Source: Sanghuangporus weigelae
Taxonomy: Eukaryota; Basidiomycota; Agaricomycetes; Hymenochaetales; Hymenochaetaceae
NCBI GenBank assembly: GCA_033182465.1
Contig: CP137324.1
Location: 2,480,001-2,544,000 of the forward strand
DNA: 64,000 bases
Reading direction: 5' to 3'
Every line of letters starts with the position of its first letter. Position 1 is the first letter of the stretch. This document shows, piece by piece, positions 1 through 11,891 of the stretch. The notes beneath the pieces were generated by a model, which saw only the letters and a list, made by a program, of their open reading frames with translations, was not told where the DNA came from and searched no databases. A program made the position numbers and the translations under genes.

Positions 1-1232
1 TTTTCCATCATTTGCTTCCGCAGCCGGAAGGATCCGGTCTATCACAGCGAGTCCAGACCAGACCAGCTCACAACTCGGACTGAGAGCTCCAATAGGTTGA
101 TAACGCCTTCTGTGAGATATGGATCCTCTGCTACTCTCGATGCTTCTGCGATTCCACGTATGCCCAACTGTGCTCTTTTGGCTTTTGTGTAGTGCAGCTA
201 TACATTCAAGGAGAGCATCGTGACAAGGGTCATCTGTTTTGATTGCTCAAGGACATCCGGATCCTGGGGCACATGCTGCGATACATTGCTATCTTCTGGT
301 CCTCGATTTCCTCCTCAGTGTTCGATTCGATTCGCTTCTGTATGATGCTGCCGTACAGACTTCTGTGAGTGAAGTTTTCACCGGCATTTTCGCTTCTCCT
401 GATACTCGCGCCGGCCTCGTGTTGTCTCCGATTCATAGAAAGGCGGCGCTTGTGGTGTTCTGTGGATAAACAGAGAGACATATGGGTATGGGATGAGCTA
501 TCGTAAGGGTGAATCAGCGCTTCGTCTCAATGTTGTCTCCCTTCATCAATGCTGATTTCTGCCTGTCTCATTCTAGTTGCTCGAGGTAATCATGTTCTGG
601 AAGGCATTGCGAAAATTACAAGCGTGCTCGATGTTAGACTGATGGCCTGCAAAGACGGTTTGTGTGCTACGCTGCTGTGTATTCTCCGGTAGCTTATCTT
701 GATGCTCGTGTAGACCTCATGTTGGAAGTGATTCACATTGCGAAAGACGGGCGGCATTATAGGTGCCGTTTGGGTAGAAAGACAGTACATGTGACCATGA
801 GACGAGCCATTGTGGGGATGAAGGAGCGCTCCGTCTGACTCGGGAGATCGAGAAAATTGGAAATGGATGGGCTAATTGGGATAGAACGGAAGTAGGTGAA
901 AATTTGTCAAACCTTGTTCTCCGCAAAATGATCTCTTGCTCCTCGCCACTGCAGTTTCTCATTCGTTATTCTCTCGGTTAATCCCATCAAGTCTTAGTGT
1001 GTTGTAATCATGTATAGTCTGATCATAGCTTTGCCGGATGGTATACATTATAACACAAATAGTCCACAGAAAGTACGATCTAGGACTCCACTTCATCAAT
1101 CAAAGAAATCTGATTACTTGGAAGCAAGGATGTGCGCTGGACACATATGGCGTGGTTGGCATAATGAATACAGACACGTGGGCAGAGCATGTCTAGTCTG
1201 CGCACGTCTATAAGAGAACAGTCGTACGGCAC
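1..1232 (+). repeat. Upstream flank shared with the intact NLR gene (copy 1)
   Basis: No gene is supported here. Several stretches match the 5' flank of the intact NLR gene further right. The area around 15-80 matches 3005-3080 (shared 'accagctcacaac'-type text), 680-840 matches 3100-3240 (shared 'cttatcttgatg' and 'gctccgtctgac' words), and 1085-1115 matches 3433-3460 ('catcaatcaaagaa'). This shows that the duplication included the promoter region and not only coding sequence. The match ends abruptly near 1232, where WD40 coding sequence begins. Confidence 0.6.
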
Positions 1233-2256
1233 AAATGGAATGCCGAGAGCGGCGAACCCCTCGCAGGTCCGTTTGAAGCACACGTAGAGGAGGCAGGATG
1301 CGACAGAAAGACACCGTTTCCTTGACTTTTCAGTCGCGTTCTCTCCGAACGGAAAACACTTCGTCTCACCCTCCTGCAATAACACCATCTGCATCCGGGA
1401 CGCTGACAGCGGCATGCTTGTATCGGGTCCGTTCAAGGGGCACACAGGCATTGTCTTTTCGGTGGCATACTCGTCAGATGGCAGGTGTGTCATGTCTGGT
1501 TCTTGGGATAGGACAATTTGCATTTGGGACGCGGATAGTGGCGAGCTCGTTTTGGACCCGCTCAAGGGGCACACGGATGCCGTTCGGTCAGTCGCGTTCT
1601 CCTCGAACGGGGAACGCGTCGCGTCGGGTTCTGCGGATAACACAATTCGTATTTGGGATGCCGGAACCGGAAAGCTCATATCGGGGCCGCTCACAGGACA
1701 TAGAGAAGGCGTCACGTCAGTTTGTTTCTCGCCGGATGGCAAGTGCGTCGTCTCAGGCTCCTGGGATAAAACCATTTGTATCTGGGATGCCGACACCGGC
1801 GAGCTCGTATTGAACCCGCTCGAGGGGCACACAGACTGGATCCGGTCAGCTGCTTACTCACCAGACGGGAAGCGCATCGTGTCGGGATCCAGTGACAACA
1901 CCATTCGTGTCTGGGATGTGGGTAACGAAGGCATCGTTCCAGGACGCGGTGGAAGGCTTGCAAGAAGGACCGTGACAACGTCTTCGTCGTCTCATCGAGG
2001 AGATACGCATACAGGCTCAAACGACCAAGGCACTGGCCCAGCAGCCTCTAGGGAACGCACGCTCTCGAACTGGGCGCTATCCAAAGATGGTTGGGTGAAA
2101 GGCGAAGGAGGTGAGTTGCTGACGTGGATACCGGAGGATATGCGTGGTGTACTCTGGCGACCGAGGAACACTGCTTTCATCGGCCAGTTCTCAATGAAGC
2201 TAGATTTACAGAGTTCCCCCGTGGGTGAGGACTGGGCAAGAGGCTATCCCAGGTGA
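1233..2256 (+). pseudogene. Truncated WD40 end of an NLR gene
   Basis: This is a 3' fragment of a paralogue of the NLR gene at 3602-8880. It begins inside what corresponds to WD40 repeat 9 of that gene (near 7855) and runs to the same C-terminal tail and stop. From 1414 to 2256 the frame is open and encodes four well-kept WD40 repeats (GH near the start, SGSxDxTIxIWD near the end of each) followed by the conserved tail ending in VGEDW. Near 1302 an 8-base stretch present in the intact gene is absent, which shifts the frame. The C2, helical and NACHT parts and the first WD40 repeats are missing. It may still be transcribed from its own retained upstream flank, but it cannot make the full receptor. 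It most likely arose by internal deletion of a tandem copy. Confidence 0.8.
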
Positions 2257-3601
2257 GGTTCAATCTGCGAGATTATTGGCTGGCAATGGCCGCTAGTCAT
2301 CTCAAGTAACGTTCAATCTGCGAGATCACTGGCTGCTAGTAGCGTTGTTTGCGACGTGGTTCCCTTGGTCCATCTTCAACGTTATCTTTATTCCTTATCT
2401 ATGTTTCGTATTCTATCTCGTATTGCTCTACCAGTCGTTTTCCTAGTTTTGTGGAGCTTAATGTGATCAGTCCGTCTCATCCCGGAAGCTCTCGATATTT
2501 TTTTTGATGGATTGTTCGCCAATCTGAATGTACTGAAGATAGAATTCTTCACTGCGTACACATCCACATTTAAAAGGTTCGGTTAGGGAAACAAACGGAC
2601 TCAGCATGAGAAGTGACGGTATTTAGGGAATAGGGTGACGGCTTGAAATTCGACCCGGAGAAATCAGGCATGATATAATATATCAGACATCCTCGAATCA
2701 GTTCGCTGAGGCCATGGCAACTGTACTGACGTGAACCAGACGCCACAACTGCCTTCTCCCTAAACTATTCTGACTATGCACGACCTCCATAGGTACAAGC
2801 CGCCAGCGACCGTTCCGTTTGCGCTTTAGGAATTCCTTGTTCAGAATTCCTTGTTCAGATATGGGTACAGTTTCATACACTGATATCACCCACGGTGGTT
2901 CTGCAGCTGGCCGCCGTGTTGATATTTTGTAGATTTCCGAAATGTTGAATCTCTAATAATATTACGTGGGAATCTCCTCGAAGCCGCCGATCATCTATAG
3001 CTACTTTCGCAGCCGGCCTGACTTCGGAAGTATCCGGTTCACGGCCGGTGTGGCAGAGACCAGCTCACAGCTGTATATTCACCTCATCCCTTCTCAATAG
3101 CTTATCTTGATGGTCATGTAGACCTCATCTGGGAAACAATTCATATTGACAGACAAGGGCAGTGCTGTTTGTAGATGGATGGATGGTACATGTGAGCATA
3201 CGGCGAGCCGATGTGTTGGTTGACTAATTGCTCCGTCTGACTTTAGTAGCAGGTAAAATCTTTCCCTCCGTCGATGCTGAGTGCTTATTGCCATCCAAAA
3301 CTCAAGCCTGAACCTATCTATTCTACCTCTATCTATTTATTGGCATTGTCAAGATGTCTCTAGACTTCAGCTTCACAGGTGCATAGCAGTCGCCTGAATT
3401 GCACTACTTAGATGCTTGTTCTTGAATTGGATCCGGTTCATCAATCAAAGAAGTACGATGGTGTGGAAAAAACGCTTATGACACTATCAAACACGAGGAC
3501 ATCCCGTGAATCAAGTGCTTCTTTTGATTTGTCTCTGGGATAAAGGACGGGACTGCTCATTCAAGGAGTGGAACCCCAGCTTACCTGCACTCTTCCCCGT
3601 C
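2257..3601. other. Intergenic stretch and NLR promoter flank
   Basis: No open frame here looks coding. The part from about 2990 to 3460 is the second copy of the flank described at 1-1232 and so probably holds the promoter of the NLR gene that starts at 3602. The stretch 2257-2980 is unremarkable and A/T-leaning, with nothing else recognised. Confidence 0.5.
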
Positions 3602-6600
3602 ATGGAGGAGCGAAACCACTTTGCCTTGCAAGGTCCTCAGCATTCCCTTGTCAACCCGTCTCTCACTAACTGACAGCCTTGCAGTCATCCGCGTCCATGG
3701 CGCCTCGAATCACGCAAAAGATGGCACGACTTATGTGGAAGTGAAATTCGCCAAGGCTGTCCGTAAAACAGGGATTCTGAATGATGAGGGAGAACCCGTT
3801 TGGAATGGCACGTTTACTTTGTGAGTTCTGCCTGCATGACATGCATACCTTTGGTTGCTCAGTGCGAAGCAGTTCGAAGCATGAATTAGGGTCCGTTTTA
3901 AAGATCCGTCTGAAAAAAGTGAGAAAGCTCGGACCAGACTATCTCGTTGGTCAAGCCGAAGTCGTTGTCGATGAGCTGTTGGCCGATTCTAGCAAAGATA
4001 ATGGTGAGTTTGGGGATCAAATCGGAATTTGTTGTTAACACGCGTGTATAGTCCGAGTTGGTCTCTTTGCACCGAGTTTCCTGTCGAGTCGCAGACAGCA
4101 ATCGTCGACCGGAGATATCTACCTTCATCTGAAGAGCGTGGATGCACTCAGCCGTGCAAAGATCGAGATCGAGACAGCAGAGAAAAGCACGAAGGGGATC
4201 CGAATATTGTCAGACTCGACAGACTCGACCATGGAAATTATCGGAACTGTTATTGAAGCGACGGACGTGATAATCGACATAGTCGATAACATTGCGCAAG
4301 TCAGTCAATTTATTTCTGGCCTGGATGCCCGCTGATAACTCTTCAAGATCCACCCTCTTTTCAATGTGTCGTGGCAAGCGACCTCGGCTTTATACAAGGT
4401 ACGTATAGATATTATGCACGGGACCTGTTTTTCTTGCGATTGATTGTATCCTGCAGCTTGTATCTCAGCAGCTCCATACAGACTCGGAGCTAATCGATTT
4501 GATGGAGAAAATGCAAGCGGCGTTCACATTCTCAACAGAGGCGAGGGAATTAGACGACAAGACGAAGATGCTGAGGCCCATAGTGAAGAATTTATTGGGT
4601 GAGACTGCTGAATGCTCTCGTTTTGTGCAAGAATATGCCAGGCGTGGCTTCCTGGGTAAGTCTGTGCTTCGACTGTCTCTGCATGGAGCACAATTTCTGT
4701 CATAGGACGAATGAGTCGAATAGGTAGCGGTCAAAAGATCAGCGGCCACTCAGCACGCTTTGTCGAACTGAGAAAAGAGCTGGACTCGGTCATCAGCTTG
4801 AATATGGCTAAAGAAGTCCTTGATATCAGTACGTTTGATTCATATCATATACTTCACTCTCCTGATCCCTTGCGAAATAGAGTCACAGCAACAATTGGAC
4901 TCGGTCATCGGCCTGAATACGGCTAAAGAAATTTTTGATATCAGTACGTTTCATTCATATCATATACTTCACTCTCCTGATCCTCTGCGAAATAGAGTCA
5001 CATCAACAGCTGGAAGCGTTACTGGAACCTTTCAAGTCGGATGCTTCCAATGTATCGAGTCGGCCTCGATGTCTTGATGGAACGCGTCAGGAATATTTGG
5101 ATCCGATCATGGAGTTCCTTTTCGCTGAAACATCCCCGAACATTCTATGGCTCACTGGAGCTGCTGGATCCGGCAAAAGTGCTATCGCTGTGACCGCCTT
5201 CGAAAGATGCGGAGACAAGGGGTGTCCCCCTGCATATATGTTTTTTGAACGAGAGAAAAGTGATCCAAACTCCGTTGTCCGCACGATCGCGTACATGCTA
5301 GCGTCACTGCATCCGTCCATTGCGTCGCATCTTCTCAATGCTGTTGCAGCAAATAAGACGATACGTGATGTTGCAATTAAGAAACAGTCTGAGAAGCTGG
5401 TTTCAGAACCGCTTCACGCCGCTTCCGGTCTCATCGCGGGTCCCATTGTCATTGTTCTCGATGCACTGGATGAATGCGGGAGTACAGAACAACGTCGCGA
5501 GTTTCTGCAACTGCTCAAGACTCACTTCACGAAACTCCCGACGAAAACCCGTATTCTGATAACCAGTCGTCCCGAAGGAGACATTATGGAAGGTCTACTG
5601 GAAAGTAATTGTATTCAACATATCGGACTTGAGCATGGAGCCAAGGGAAGTCGACATGACGTTGATCTTTACATCCGACAGGAGATGGCGCAAGCACTCG
5701 GGAAGCGAGTGCCGAAGGGGAAGGCCTGGGACGATAGTGTCCGAGTGCTCTGCGATACTGCAGACGGACTCTTCATTTGGGCATCAACTGCGGTTAAAAT
5801 GGTGCAAGGCGCCGTTAACCCGAGACGCAGACTGGAAAAGCTCATAAACGACATTCGATCAGTCGGCAGTAACGGCATCGATAGTTTATATGCGACGGTT
5901 CTGAAGGGTTCAGGGATCTGGGAGGACAATTCAGACTCGAAGGATGAAGGCACGGCAGTTCTGGGACTTATCTTGGTCGCGAAGGAATCTATGACTGGTG
6001 CGGTCATTGAATCCTTCCTGGGACTGGAGGAGGATACTGTGGATTCTGTGTTAGGGCGACTTCGATCCGTAATCTCATACGAGCCCGGGAAACCGGTTCG
6101 ACTGCACCATGCGTCTTTCGCCGACTATCTATTGACATCAGGGAGGTCCGGAAAGGAAACATGGCACATCGACGAGGTAACGCAGAAGCAATCCGTGATC
6201 GAGCGGTGTTTCGACGTTATGGCGGAGAACTTGCATTTCAACATGTGTGATATTGAATCGTCGTTCCTCCGCAACTCCGAGATTCCGAAACTCGACGAAC
6301 GTGTCAAGGACAAGATTCCCCCACACCTAGACTACACTTGTCGCTTCTGGGCTGTGCATTTGCACGAGCTCGAGTGGTCAGACAGCTTGACCGCTGTGCG
6401 GGACAAGCTGAAGAAGTTTGCATCCGTTCACCTCCTATACTGGCTCGAAGTCCTATCCCTAACCGGATGTTTCATTCGGGTTGCTGGTCGATCTCTACAT
6501 ATTGCCAGCTCGTGGACCACGGTTGGTGGTTTTTCTTAGCCCATTGACAGCTTTGCTGACACTCCTATAGTTGATCGATGCGGCTCTGTCGTCTTTCTTG

Positions 6601-8880
6601 TGGACGGCGTATAGACTGGTCGCTGTTTTTGAGTACCCGATCTCGCAAAGCGCTCCTCATATATATCTGTCTGCAATATCCCTTTGGAAAGGCGAATCTC
6701 TAATTGCAGACGATTATTCAAAATCACACCCAATTGTGAACGTAGACAGATTGGGAATAAGGACGCCAGGCCGGTGCCTTAAGGTCTTGCGGGGGCACTA
6801 TGCCAATTCGATAGCGGTCTCCGCTGACGGGGAGCGGATCGCATCTGGTTCTGACGATGGGACCATTCGTGTCTGGAGTGCCTTCAGCGGCGAGCTCATT
6901 GCGGGACCGTTTGAGGCAGACGGTGCAGTCCGGTCCGTCGCGTTCTCCGCAGACGGCAAGCAAGTCGTGTCAGGTTCTAGAGGAGGGACGGTCCACGTCT
7001 GGGATGTCGACACTGGCAGTCCCGTTTCTGTGTTTAAAGCAAGTGAATCCGAGGTCACGTCGGTCGCGTTTTCTCCGGACAGCGAACGTGTCATCCCGGT
7101 CTCTGGCGGGAAGGTATTTTATTACGAGAACGACAAGCTCGTCTCTGCGCAGTTCGAGGACGACAAGGAAGTCAAGTTCCGCGAGGTCACGCCGGACGGG
7201 AAGTACATCTTCGGCTTTAAAGATAACATGATTGGCATTTGGGATGCCGGCACCGGGAAGCTTCTCGCTGCTCTGTTCAATGTAGGCGATGTGTATTCAA
7301 TGACTTTCTCGCCAGTCGGGAAGCTTCTCGCAATGCGTTCTTTTAGGAGTTTAGGCATTTGGAACATTGACAGCGGCGAACTCGTAAAAGAACTTTACGA
7401 TGCCTTCTCCGTCGGATTCTCTCCGGATGGGAAACGCGTCGTCTCAGGTGGGTCTGAAATTGTCATCTGGGATGTGGACAGTGGACAGCGCATCTGGGGT
7501 GAAAACGCGTCAACTATTACGTCAGTTATTTTCACTCTAGACGGTAAACGCGTCATCTCAGGTTCACACGATCGCACTATTCGCATTTGGGATGTAGAGG
7601 GCAGCACCGAGATCGCGTCAGGTGGATTCGAGGCGCATACAGACACGGTTAGATCGGTCGCGTTCTCTGCTGACGGGACACGTATCGTCTCTGGTTCTTG
7701 GGATCAAACGATCCGAGTCTGGGATGCCAACAGCGGCATGCAAGTGATGCAACTCGTTGTTCCTTTCGAGGGTCACGCAAGCTGGGTCACTTCGGTGTCG
7801 TTCTCTCCAGACAGCAAACGCATCCTCTCAGGCTCTTATGACGGGACCATTCGCATTTGGAATGCCGAGAGCGGCAAGTTGCTCGCAGGTCCGTTTGAAG
7901 CACACGTAGAGGGGGCAGGATGCGAACTCGCCACAGAAAGACACCGTTTCTCTGCCGCTTCAGTCGTGTTCTCTCCGGACGGAAAACACTTCGTCTCGCC
8001 CTCCTGCAATAACACCATCTGCATCCGGGACGCCGACAGCGGCAAGCTTGTATCGGGTCCGTTCAAGAGGCACATAGAATACGTCAATTCGGTGAGATAC
8101 TCGTCAGATGGCAAACGTGTCGTGTCCGGTTCTGATGATGCGACGGTTTGCATTTGGGATACGGATAGCGGCAAGCTTGTCTTGGAGCCGCTCAAGGGTC
8201 ACACACGTCCCGTCTGTTCAGTCGCGTTCTCCTCGAACGGGAAACGCATCGCGTCGGGTTCTTATGATATGATAATTTGTATATGGGATGCCGGAACAGG
8301 AAAGCTCATCTTGGGGCCCCTCGAAGGACATAGACATGCTGTCACGTCACTTTGTTTCTCGCCGGATGGCAGGTGCGTCGTCTCGGGCTCTTGGGATAAA
8401 ACCATTTGCATCTGGGATGCCAACACCGGGGGGCTTGTTTTGGGGCCTCTCGAGGGGCACACAAACAGCGTCAGTTCAGTTGCATACTCACCGGGTGGGG
8501 CGCACGTCGTGTCGGGATCCAGCGACAGAACCATTCGCGTCTGGGATGTGAGTGGTGGAAGATGCAGCGGAAGGCTTGCAAGAAGGACCGTAGCAACCTC
8601 GTCGTCTCGCAGAGCAGATACGCATACAGGCTCAAATTCAAATTACCAAGGTACTGACCCAGTAGCCTCTGGAGAATGCACGCTCTCGAACTGGACGCTG
8701 TCCGAAGATGGTTGGGTGAAAGGCGAAGGAGGCGAGTTGCTGACGTGGATACCGGAGGATATGCGTGTTGCACTCTGGCGACCGAGGAACACTGTTTTCT
8801 TCAGTACTCAGTTTCTGATGAAGCTAGATTTATTGAATTCCCCCGTGGGTGAGGATTGGGTGAAAGGTTATTCTGGGTAG
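3602..8880 (+). CDS. C2-NACHT-WD40 NLR (STAND NTPase receptor)
   Basis: Predicted 1605-residue intracellular receptor-type STAND protein. Exons: 3602-3632, 3685-3820, 3873-4003, 4052-4299, 4348-4398, 4457-4655, 4706-4828, 4881-4943, 4996-6521 and 6571-8880; all junctions keep frame. Residues about 10-100 form a C2-like domain (VIRVHGA start, LKIRLKKVRKLGPDYLVG core). A helical linker follows. The NACHT domain has Walker A GAAGSGKSA near residue 382 and Walker B IVIVLDALDEC near 478. The last exon encodes 14 WD40 repeats, enough for two seven-blade propellers, then a conserved tail. Repeats 1-7 and 10 are degenerate; 8, 9 and 11-14 are close to consensus and to each other. Fungal NLRs of this design act in non-self recognition and programmed cell death; the ligand is unknown. 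The ATG at 3602 was chosen because its tiny exon splices cleanly into the C2 frame. Confidence 0.85.
4781..5010 (+). repeat. Tandem duplication of one small exon plus intron inside the NLR gene
   Basis: Two adjacent units of 115 bp (about 4781-4895 and 4896-5010) are near-identical. Each contains the end of an exon encoding a DSVI-x-LN-x-AKE peptide, a GT donor (4829 and 4944), a 52-base intron with the same body, and an AG acceptor (4880 and 4995). The duplication creates exon 8 (4881-4943, 63 bases, 21 codons, frame-neutral), so the linker just before NACHT gains one extra 21-residue repeat. Both copies keep functional-looking splice sites. Confidence 0.85.
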
Positions 8881-10725
8881 CTTTTGAAGCATCTGTCTTT
8901 TTTACTTACACCTTTTCGTGATACGGCTGTTCCTTGTTCTATCTTTGTTGTTATGTTTATTCAGTATTTACGTGATCGGAATATACATTGCATTTCTCTA
9001 TCGGTCGTTTTCGCGCTTTTAAGTACAGTATATAGAGTAATTTATTGGAAAGGAGGCAAACGGCCGTGCTGTTCACCTCACAGCCAACAAACAAAGATCT
9101 AATTAATGCGATGTAAAAACAGTGAGGAATTTTACTCAAAATAGCGTACATGTAGTCCATGGCTGCGTTCAGGAGCGGCAAAGTTTCGAACGCAGGTCGG
9201 GTGGTGCAATATTGATACATTTGATGAGTCGGAATGAACTTCAGGTCATTGTCATGTATGTAATTGACGCAGTACTAGTTGCTCTTACTTTATGACCGCG
9301 TTTTCTCCTCTTTCTGCTTCGGGATAAATGGTACTGGATGCTTGTCCAGTCAGCGAAGGTTTTCAAGTGAATGATGTAGAGACTCGAAGATGCCGATGTG
9401 TGCGTGTAGCCGGGTGAAAATCACCAATCGCTAAGATCCATTTCTTTGCGACGACTGGTCCATGCCACCTGAGTATTTCCCTACTATGGCGGCAACAAAG
9501 GAAATTGCCTCGATACATAGATTCCCCGGCCACCCGGATTCATATCGATAGTGTTCACCAACCAAGTCCTTCTATTTCGCACCATTCCTTACTTTACGCT
9601 TCAATCACATACTACCGTGTTACATCATCATCTTCACAACTCTTTCTCGTATTCGTATTCATATCCCTATTCATATTTCGTTTGCATCGACGCATTTTGG
9701 AGATTGTTAGAGAGTCCCAATAGAAAGTGAGGGCGTAATCGGAGGAAAAAAACGAACAGAAGATGGGATGTCCCGTCTCTGGCAGAATAATGCATGAAGC
9801 GGTTATTTCACTGCCAGCTACAACCAACGCCAACTCCATTATAACAGCGAGTTCTCACATATTCACCACCGACTGTCGTCCGAGTCTTTGTTTATTTGCC
9901 TCTTGCAGTTCATATTGCAGCGTGATGATGATTGAAGAACACACGCAAGAGCACGCCACTTATCTTTCCAGTGTGTGCAATGTGCATGTACAAGGCTCAT
10001 GTGAGGCAGCTCAGTAAGGTGGCATTGATATAGCCTTCATGGGAAAGATAAGGAGATGCGGAGGATGCTTTTATGAGCCTAATTTTCATATCCGACATCT
10101 CACGCAGCGTATTGATTTGAGAATTTGAGAAAATGGCATTCGTAAAAAAATGTGGATAAGCGATGAGTTGGGAAACGTTGATGTTGATGTTCAAATATAA
10201 GGGAAGAGGAAAGCGAGCGAGTAAATAGGAGAAATCAACGAGCGACGGGAAGATTGGGGTTTGGAATGAATATTCTTCGCCTTTTGTAGGCGAGAACCAG
10301 AGATGATAGAAACATTATAATTTATACGAGATTGATGATGAAGGGAACGAACATGACCATAGGCCTGATATCTTCGGCATCTTCTTACTTCGAATAATAA
10401 TGAAAGAAAAAAAATTTCGGTCTTGAGGACTCTTCAGCCGTCAATTATTCAGACTTTTTGAATCCGCCTGAAAAACATTGGATGCTATTTTTGCTGGCGT
10501 ATGAGGGGCTAGAAAGCCCTCTATAATCTATGGTCTACTGTACACAGCGCGTTTAAGACAACACAACAACAGGATGGTAAAGGGTTACGAGAAGTACAGG
10601 ATTTTGTTGGGTAGCTGGTACAGGATATCATTCGTCAACACGGAACGCGAAAATAGGAGAGGAGAAAAGAAAGAGAAGAAAAACATCCGTCGTCACTCGA
10701 CCTGACTCGAGAAACTCATCACCCC
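8881..10725. other. Intergenic, nothing recognised
   Basis: About 1.8 kb between the NLR stop codon and the convergent HAD phosphatase gene. No open frame has homologues I recognise or coding-like composition, and no repeat structure stood out. It should contain the 3' untranslated regions of both neighbours. Confidence 0.5.
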
Positions 10726-11891
10726 TCAAGCCGACACATCGATCTCAAACCGTAACTTCATGCCGTCGTCGCCAGTCTCGGGGACACACCGCACGCTGCG
10801 CATGTCGTCCACGATGTAGTGCGCACCGCAGTTCTCGATCTTGGACCGCTCGTGGCTCGTGCAGACGGCGATGACGGTTGCCCCGCTCGCGACGCCCGCG
10901 CGGATGCCGGACGGCGAGTCCTCGAAGACGACGCACTTCTTCGCATCGAAGCCCAGGCACTTCGCAGCGAGGAGGAACGGGTCCGGAGCGGGCTTGCCGG
11001 CTTTGAGGCGCCTGTCGTCGGCGGTGATGGTGACGGGCGGGGGTGTGATCCCGACGCGCGTCATCGCGCCGTATGCGTACGTCTTGGCTCCAGAAGTCGC
11101 GACGGCGTACCGACCGGCGGGGATGGATTCGATCATCTCGCGCACCCCGGGGAGGATCTGGATCGACCGGTCGACGCCGTCGGCTTCCATCTCCCATGCT
11201 GCTTCGACGTCCTGCGCGACCTGCTTGCCCATAGGCGCGGAGACCTCGAGCTCCTTCGAGAGTGCGGAGAAAGTCCGCTCGTCCTCGAAGACGGAGGTGT
11301 CCTGCCCCTCAGTGAGGGTGGCCATCGCGAGCATGTTGTTGAGGCGCGTGGCGAAGGACGGTCGGCGCGTCCCGTCGGCGGTGAAGGTGAACGAGGGCCT
11401 GTTCGGGGTGCTGAGCGAGCCAGTACGGGAGGATATGCCTGACGAGCTAGCCCGCGAACTGGGACCTGACAGAGCCGGCGTGCTCGCACCCGAGTTCACG
11501 TTCGAGACCGCAGTGGAGCTCACAGCGCTCTCGCGTCTCGACTTGGCCTTGTTGTACGCGTCCGCAAAGTCGAGGATCGTCTGCTCAAAGCGCGAGACTT
11601 CTGCGTCCATCTCGTGTTGCTTGATCTCGGGGCGGAACTGCGCGAGGTTGTCTACTGCGCGCTTGCCATGGGTTGCTGCGATAACGTAGGCTGGGTCGAG
11701 TCCGAGGTCAGTCGCGACTTTTCCCCAGGCTGCCTCGACTGCTGCGATTGAATCTGTGAGCGTGCCGTCCTAAGGGAGTGAAGGTTCATTAGTAAGACAG
11801 CGGATGATAAGGAAAAGAATGGACGTACCATGTCGAAGAGGACAGCATCTGCGGTGAAAGACGAGGTCTTTGTGATCGGAGGCACGGTCAT
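10726..11891 (-). CDS. HAD-superfamily phosphatase (glycerol-phosphatase/DOG-like)
   Basis: Two exons, 11829-11891 and 10726-11769, with a 59-base intron; 368 residues. The intron falls inside motif I, and splicing creates VLFDMDGTL with the nucleophile and acid Asp pair. Motif II is VATSGAK, the motif III lysine lies in KAGKPAPDP, and motif IV is VVFEDSPSGI. The spacing and the GKPAPDPF and FEDSPSG signatures resemble fungal glycerol-1-phosphate and 2-deoxyglucose-6-phosphate phosphatases (GPP/DOG group), which release phosphate from small sugar or polyol phosphates in the cytosol; the exact substrate is not shown. The protein is longer than the usual 240-270 residues because the cap region carries a Ser-rich, probably disordered insertion after AYNKAKSRRES. 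The gene is far more GC-rich than its surroundings, which suggests a conserved, expressed gene. Confidence 0.85.

Noticed and set aside
1080-1832. A 250-residue minus-strand frame with repeated Pro/Ser-rich blocks
   Set aside because: It is the antisense of the WD40 repeats in the NLR fragment. Its periodicity comes from the repeats on the other strand, as with 7836-8534.
10819-11689. Two long plus-strand frames (207 and 282 residues)
   Set aside because: They are antisense shadows of the GC-rich HAD phosphatase gene, whose motifs and intron are clear.
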